From contig JAXBDG010000018.1 of assembly GCA_036320915.1 (NCBI GenBank), positions 1,054,001-1,118,000 on the forward strand: 64,000 nt of DNA, written 5' to 3'. Origin of the DNA: Linnemannia elongata. Its lineage: Eukaryota; Mortierellomycota; Mortierellomycetes; Mortierellales; Mortierellaceae. Below, piece after piece: positions 58,950 to 64,000 of the stretch. The notes under the pieces were generated by a model. That model was not told the DNA's origin and searched no databases. It worked only from the letters and a program-made list of their open reading frames with translations. Numbering within the stretch: the stretch's first letter is position 1; each line of letters begins with the position of its first letter. The position numbers and the translations under genes are program-made.

Positions 58950-61900
58950 TTATTCGGTGTCACTCTCTTCTTGGTTCTCGCTGTGGCTCCCGTCCAAGTA
59001 TTCATCCTCGTTCTCGTCCGAATAATCGTCCTGGTCCTCATCCGAGTAGTCGTCCTGGCTCTCGTCCATATTGTCGTCGATAGTCTCCGATCCGTCCTTA
59101 GCACCGCGCTGCTTCAGCAATCTCTGGTTCGTCTCACTAAGACCAACAACGTCGGCAATAACAGCATTCGCGGCTGCAAACGCAGTGCGTCCCGAACTCC
59201 ACATCAACCTCGAAGAGAAACTGCCATCCGACTCCTCGACCAGCCTCCATACTTGTACAAACCCAGATTGCGAACCAGCAACAAACTCCAGCTCGTCCGG
59301 TCTCCAAGCGACGCTAGAGACTCCGTTGAGAAAGTCCCCGATAATCAGTACATGCTCCCACTCGTGTACCGCGCCTCTCCAGACCAAACGCCATAGCCAC
59401 ATCACGTCATCAAAGGCGGAGGCAATCCATTGACCACAAGGTGATAGGGAAACTAGAAAAACACTGCCATCGTGCTTTAGGGTCTGTAAGGGCTCATCAC
59501 TTTCCTCGTCCCGCAATTCGACTTTTGTACTTCCAAATTTAACTAAGGCGACCTGTCTGGCAGTTGACGATATGGCGATGTCCTGTGGACCATACGAGAC
59601 ATTCACAATGACTCGTGATTCTCCTGTACCGATATCCCAGACTCGAGCTGCTCTGTCTTTGCTGCCAGATACGACCATTAGTCCACAGGGCGAGAATGCC
59701 AAGGTTAAAATACCACCATTATGACCCAAAAGCACCAGGCCAGGCGCTCCTGAGCGAGCACACCAAAGGCGTACAATTTCGTCCCAGCTTCCAGAGGCTA
59801 TCCACTGACCGTCTGGCGAGAACGTCATGGCCACGATGTTGCCCGCGTGACCTTTCAGGGTAAACTCGGGGGCACCAGACTCGGCATTCCACGTCCTGAC
59901 GAATCCATCGTCTCCGGCGGTGGCGACTCGAAGACCATCTGACGAAAACGCTACGCAGTTGGCATTGCCATAACCACACTGAAGCAACAAGCCGGGCTTT
60001 CCAGTCACCGCATCATGCAGTCGCACAGTCCCAGAGCTACCACCAGAGATAAGACTCCTTCCATCGAAAGAATACGCCATACTCCGGATCGTATCAGCGT
60101 GATAATTGTCCAGGTCGAGTCCTGCTCCAGTGGTCGTCCCATAAACGGACGGTCTTATCCCAGCTTCCTGAAGCCAACTGCATACCATTCGGCGAGAACA
60201 CAACGCAATTCACGAATGTACAATGTCCTGCAAAGACAGAGACCAAGGTGCCTGTGTGGATTTCCCATAGTTTGACCATATCGAGGCTTGATGACGCAAT
60301 CCATTTGCCGTCTGGCGAAAGTCCACCGCTCTAACGTCCGACTCATGTCCCCGCCATTGTCTCCCTGATGTGCCGGTCCTCGGGTCCCAAAGCTGCAACT
60401 CCCCATCACTACCTCCTGCAGCAATCCAATGACCATCTGAAGAATACGCAACGCAACGAGCGGCTCCTTTCCCATTCTTCAGAACCAAGCCCATATGTCC
60501 AGAGTGTGAGTCGAAGATTCGTATCTCCCCCTCAAGACCCCCAGAGACAATGGTTAATCCATCTGGCGAGTAGGCGACACTCTGGACGTACTTGGTATGA
60601 CCGTGCAAGGCAGAAATATTGTTGCCAGTGTGCAAGTCCCACAATCTCACGGTCTTGTCATCGCTGGCTGAGGCAACTTGGTCGCCGGATGGAGAAAACG
60701 CTACATCGTTCACAATGCGGAGATGTCCCTCAAGAATAAGACAATCCGACTCCTCCTGGAGGTTCCACAATGACAGGGTGTAGTCATAACTGCCCGAGAC
60801 AAGTTGCTGACCTGAAGGCGAGAAGGCGATGGCTGAGACTGTTCTCTTATGGCCGAGCAACTCACGAGTCACTGTCCAGGTTACAGTGTCGTAAACGTTG
60901 ATATTGCCACCACCTAGACCCACAGCAAGGAGTTTCCCATCGGCCGAGTAAGCACATGAATATACCGGGGTCTCTTCTTTCAAAAATGGCAATTCTCCGA
61001 ACTCCACTTCCTCCATCCGCGCTTTGCTTAGGTCCGCCTGCCGAATCCAACTACCAGTAAGGTTGACGCCCGTAAAGTCGGCCTCCTGCATTTGCGCCAA
61101 GTCGAACTGCCCACCAGACAAGTCAGCTCCTGGAACTCGGATGCCTCGTAGGTCAGCCCCGTTGAATTGCATTCCTGCCTTGACCAAGATAGTGATGGCG
61201 TTCGCAGCAGCGCGAGCGGCACCATCGTCGACCTTAGACTGCTCGACGAACGCGAGGAGCTGTTGCTTGAATCCTAAATCCAACTGCACGCGCTCCGCCA
61301 AGAATTGGATAATCGAAGGCTCAACAACAAGGTTCCTTTGGGAAAGGGGGCGATCCCTGATATCGCTGGAGTCGAAACGAAGATGCGGAGCAAACTCGTC
61401 GCTGCTGTCAACAGGTCCATGGATGGTGCGAGAGTAAAAATACTCCAGAATGGATCGATGGACAAAGCGGTACTGTGTCCCGGCTCGACTTAACAGACTG
61501 GCGCCGCGTAGAAGAGTGATGTCAGGACTAAGACCAAAAAAAGCAGCCTTCCATGAGGCTCCTTCGCGCCTTTCGGTGTAGTCGACAATGGGCCTTCCAT
61601 CCTGCTCCTGAAAGATCGCCGCCGCCAGATCTTGTTGAAAGTTGATCCCATTCTGTTCGAATCCGTCCTCCATCAAACCCTCGTATGCTACCAGCTTGTC
61701 CCCGCTCAATTTGTTGTCCTGCAAACGACGTTTGTTGACTCCGAGCCAGTGCCACACAAAGTTGTCGTACAGCTGAACACGAGTGACGCGGAGTCTCGAG
61801 AGATCGGACTTTCCCTGAACGACATTAGGAAGGGCCTCAAGGCAGAGAGTTAGAAGGAAAGGGTTCTTAACCAGATCCATCAGATTAGGGATGGTCTCCA

Positions 61901-62786
61901 GCTTATCCATATAGTCCTTCGTCACCCAGGTTCGTGGCTCGAGGGGGACATAACGCTCGACATAATCCTCGATCTGTTCCTTGGAAAAGGGAGCCATTAC
62001 GGCCTCCATGAAGAGGTCATCCGCTGCGCGATTGTACTGCCCCACAGCCGAAGGCACAAAGCGTCCTCGGTAGTCAGGTCCAAGGTACTGAGAACGACAG
62101 GTGATGAGTAACTTGGTATTGCGCTGTCCGAACCGATTGAGGAGGTTGGTGGTGTGGAGGTTGGAGATGAGCTGGCTCTCGTCGTATCCATCACAGATCA
62201 AGATGAATTGGTGGTGTTGCTCCAACTCCTGAATCTGTAACTCCAAAAACCTGTAGGCCCTAAGTTGCTCCCTAATGAGATCCTTCTCTGGACGCTCGAG
62301 GGCTGGTAGGTTGATGAACAAGGGAATTCGGCCGCCAGATCTGTACTCCTTCCAGAGTTCGTTTTCCAAGTGTCGGTTAAACGTTGACTTTCCCGCTCCC
62401 GAGTCGCCCAGGGTTAGCATGACTTCAGAGTTAGCAGAGAGGAAATCCTTGAGCTTGTCCGTCAGGGGGAACAGTGTGTTGTCCGGGGCCTGCAGGCAGG
62501 CCTTGGCCATTGGGGAAATAAAGACCGGTTGCTCAAACTCTCGCAGTCGCAGCACCCTGAGTGCGTTTACAGCAGATTCTATGTTGTAATTGTCCTGAGC
62601 CTGGTCGAATTTATAATGAGTGCTCGAAACATCCTCCAAGCGCCTTGCCTTCACGAGCTGCTCCGACTGAGAAATTGAAAGAGGGCGTTTGCTCTGTGTG
62701 CCCACCTTCACAGGGTCCGAAAAGGCAGAGTTGAACGAGATTGGTGGTGGCGGTGAGGAACTACCTTGATACAGCGAGGACGACAT
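58950..62786 (-). pseudogene. NACHT-pentapeptide-WD40 copy 3, two frameshifts
   Basis: The ATG at 62786 (MSSSLYQGSSS) starts a frame of 858 codons with the full NACHT domain (Walker A GDSGAGKS, Walker B FILICDGYDE), pentapeptides (ADLRG, ADLSG, ADFTG) and the first WD40 repeats, then runs into nonsense after ESDVRAVDF. Near 60325 one T is missing in a TTTT run, and near 60137 about five bases are missing; between them the correct WD40 frame is shifted. After the second lesion the original frame resumes and continues to 58950 through the remaining WD40 repeats and an acidic tail (DDYSDEDQDDYSDENEDEY). It is otherwise collinear with the intact copy 1. If expressed, it would give a shortened NACHT protein with half of its propeller. 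Confidence 0.88.
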
Positions 62787-63289
62787 GGTTGGACTACGAC
62801 CATTGAATATCCAATAACCGAAAGTTAGTATTCATGTCTGAAATAATACACTGGTTGTAATTAATTTATCCGCGAGGCCATTGGGTTTACCTTGTGGTGA
62901 GTTGCTGTTATGCCGTTTATTAGGGGTGTTTCGGTGAATCTGGTAAGAGTAGGAACAGGTGGACTAAGGAAACAGAAATCAAAGTAAAAAGTCAGTAAGC
63001 TTAGAGATGATACGGACCATGCATAATAAATTGCAAGGCGGGGGGTTGATTGTCTTACAAGAGGAGGAGGGCGAGATGTAGGCTTCATGTATCTAGTGGC
63101 AGTAAAGGTGGGTCATGAACTGGAGTGAAGATATAGAATCAGTGCAAAAAAGATAAGTATCAGGTCCAGTAAAGTAATTGAAGGTTTGATGCCAATTCTC
63201 ACGCCATCGTTCTGCTACCTTTATGACAAGTGAGCGTTGATGCGGTTGGCTGGTGGCGACGACTTGGTTTCGTGGGGATGTATCTATTA
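62787..63289. promoter_or_regulatory. 5' flank of NACHT-WD40 copy 3
   Basis: Similar to 9874-10319 above copy 1, including the stretch around CCGCGAGGCCATTGGGTTTAC. No protein supported. Confidence 0.4.
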
Positions 63290-64000
63290 ACGTTCAATCA
63301 CTTACTAGCGTTTTGCAAGGTCATGTCGTCCTTGTAACTGAGCAGTCTAAGCGACACTTCCAGACCTGATGAAGGACATACCTCTGACACGCTGAACAAG
63401 TGTACTACTGATGGGTTGCCTGCCGGTTCTGATGGAGAGTTGTTGTTCTTGTTGGTGTTAATGTATGTTTGTGAATGAGGATGAGTGAGAAAGAGGACGA
63501 CCGAGAAGAAGGTTCGCCTGTATGAGGAAACTGATGAGTGCCAGTCGAGGAGTGAAAGAGAGGCGAAAAGTGATGAGAAACGTTGAATAAGAAAGGCACA
63601 GAGGTAAGAGCGACAAGAGGAGGAAAGCATTTTGTCTGACGCCCTTTGTGCTTGCCCAACAACCATTTGCATTCATACCCCATTCAAGAATTTGAATAAT
63701 CTCTTTGTGCCCCTTGCTTTCTTGGCCAGAGCGCATGGACCCAGGGCCCAAGGGTGAATAGAGACAATAGGCGAAAGAGTCAAGAATTCCATTCCTTTAT
63801 ACACCCTACCCTTTCAACTCACAGCTCGTCCATCTGATAAGGTCTCAGATAGAGCGTTATACTTTGACCGTTGATCAAAGACGCAGTGGAGCCGCAACAC
63901 TTTTAATCGATCAGATATCCCCAGGCTACATTTTTTTCATTTGGCTGCAAAAGAGATAAGAAATGAACAAACAAGATTTATTCTACAATACAAGACAAAA
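63290..64000. repeat. Shared ~700-bp block, copy R3 (to window end)
   Basis: Similar to R1 and R2. By analogy a DHA2 transporter 3' end is expected just beyond the window. Confidence 0.65.

Overview
This window looks like nuclear DNA of an early-diverging fungus, most likely Mortierellomycotina (Mortierella, Linnemannia or a relative). The genes are split by short GT-AG introns (about 50-230 nt). There is no bacterial-style operon packing. The gene content is typical of those genomes: DHA2 drug transporters, NACHT / pentapeptide / WD40 proteins, a Crinkler (CRN) protein, a kelch membrane protein, a GH47 mannosidase, Helitrons and a TnpB/Fanzor-like protein. The lineage is inferred from gene families only.

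Layout. 1-6 kb: a sequence-poor stretch with a 105-bp palindromic MITE, then an intact three-exon MFS transporter on the minus strand. 6-15 kb: an intact 1241-residue NACHT-pentapeptide-WD40 gene (minus), scraps of an MFS 3' end, and a second NACHT-WD40 copy that is truncated and frameshifted. Its broken 5' end is joined to a 1.26-kb segment whose twin lies at 36.7-38.1 kb. 17.2-18.7 kb: a 5'-truncated gene with a RuvC-type aspartate and a TnpB-style zinc ribbon. 21-27.5 kb: two well-resolved multi-exon genes, a secreted/anchored kelch protein (3 exons) and a GH47 alpha-1,2-mannosidase (8 exons). 28-31 kb: an eroded Crypton-like tyrosine recombinase and a SINE-like repeat. 31.5-34.5 kb: a decayed Helitron with a nearly whole PIF1-type helicase. 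34.6-37.3 kb: a multi-exon gene of unknown function carrying a possible nuclease motif.

38.8-46.4 kb is a large inverted repeat, best explained by one Helitron (minus strand, 41661-45280) inserted in a related Helitron (plus strand, 38779-46351). A 151-bp TA-flanked MITE sits in one arm and is missing from the other. 47-49.4 kb holds a CRN gene with one apparent frameshift. 49.7-52 kb holds a shared repeat block, an MFS pseudogene, a NACHT-WD40 C-terminal scrap and a pirin scrap. 52.5-56.2 kb holds a small secreted cysteine-rich protein gene, a small unknown gene and a tandem duplication lying upstream of both. 56.5-56.9 kb is a tRNA-derived SINE with perfect 14-bp target duplications. 58-64 kb holds a pirin pseudogene, a third NACHT-WD40 copy with two frameshifts, and a third copy of the shared block.

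How it fits together: the window is an accessory, transposon-rich region. A module made of NACHT-WD40, a ~700-bp shared block, a DHA2 transporter and pirin has been copied at least three times and has decayed differently each time. Only one NACHT-WD40 copy is intact. The housekeeping-type genes (kelch, GH47) sit in the calmer 21-27.5 kb part.
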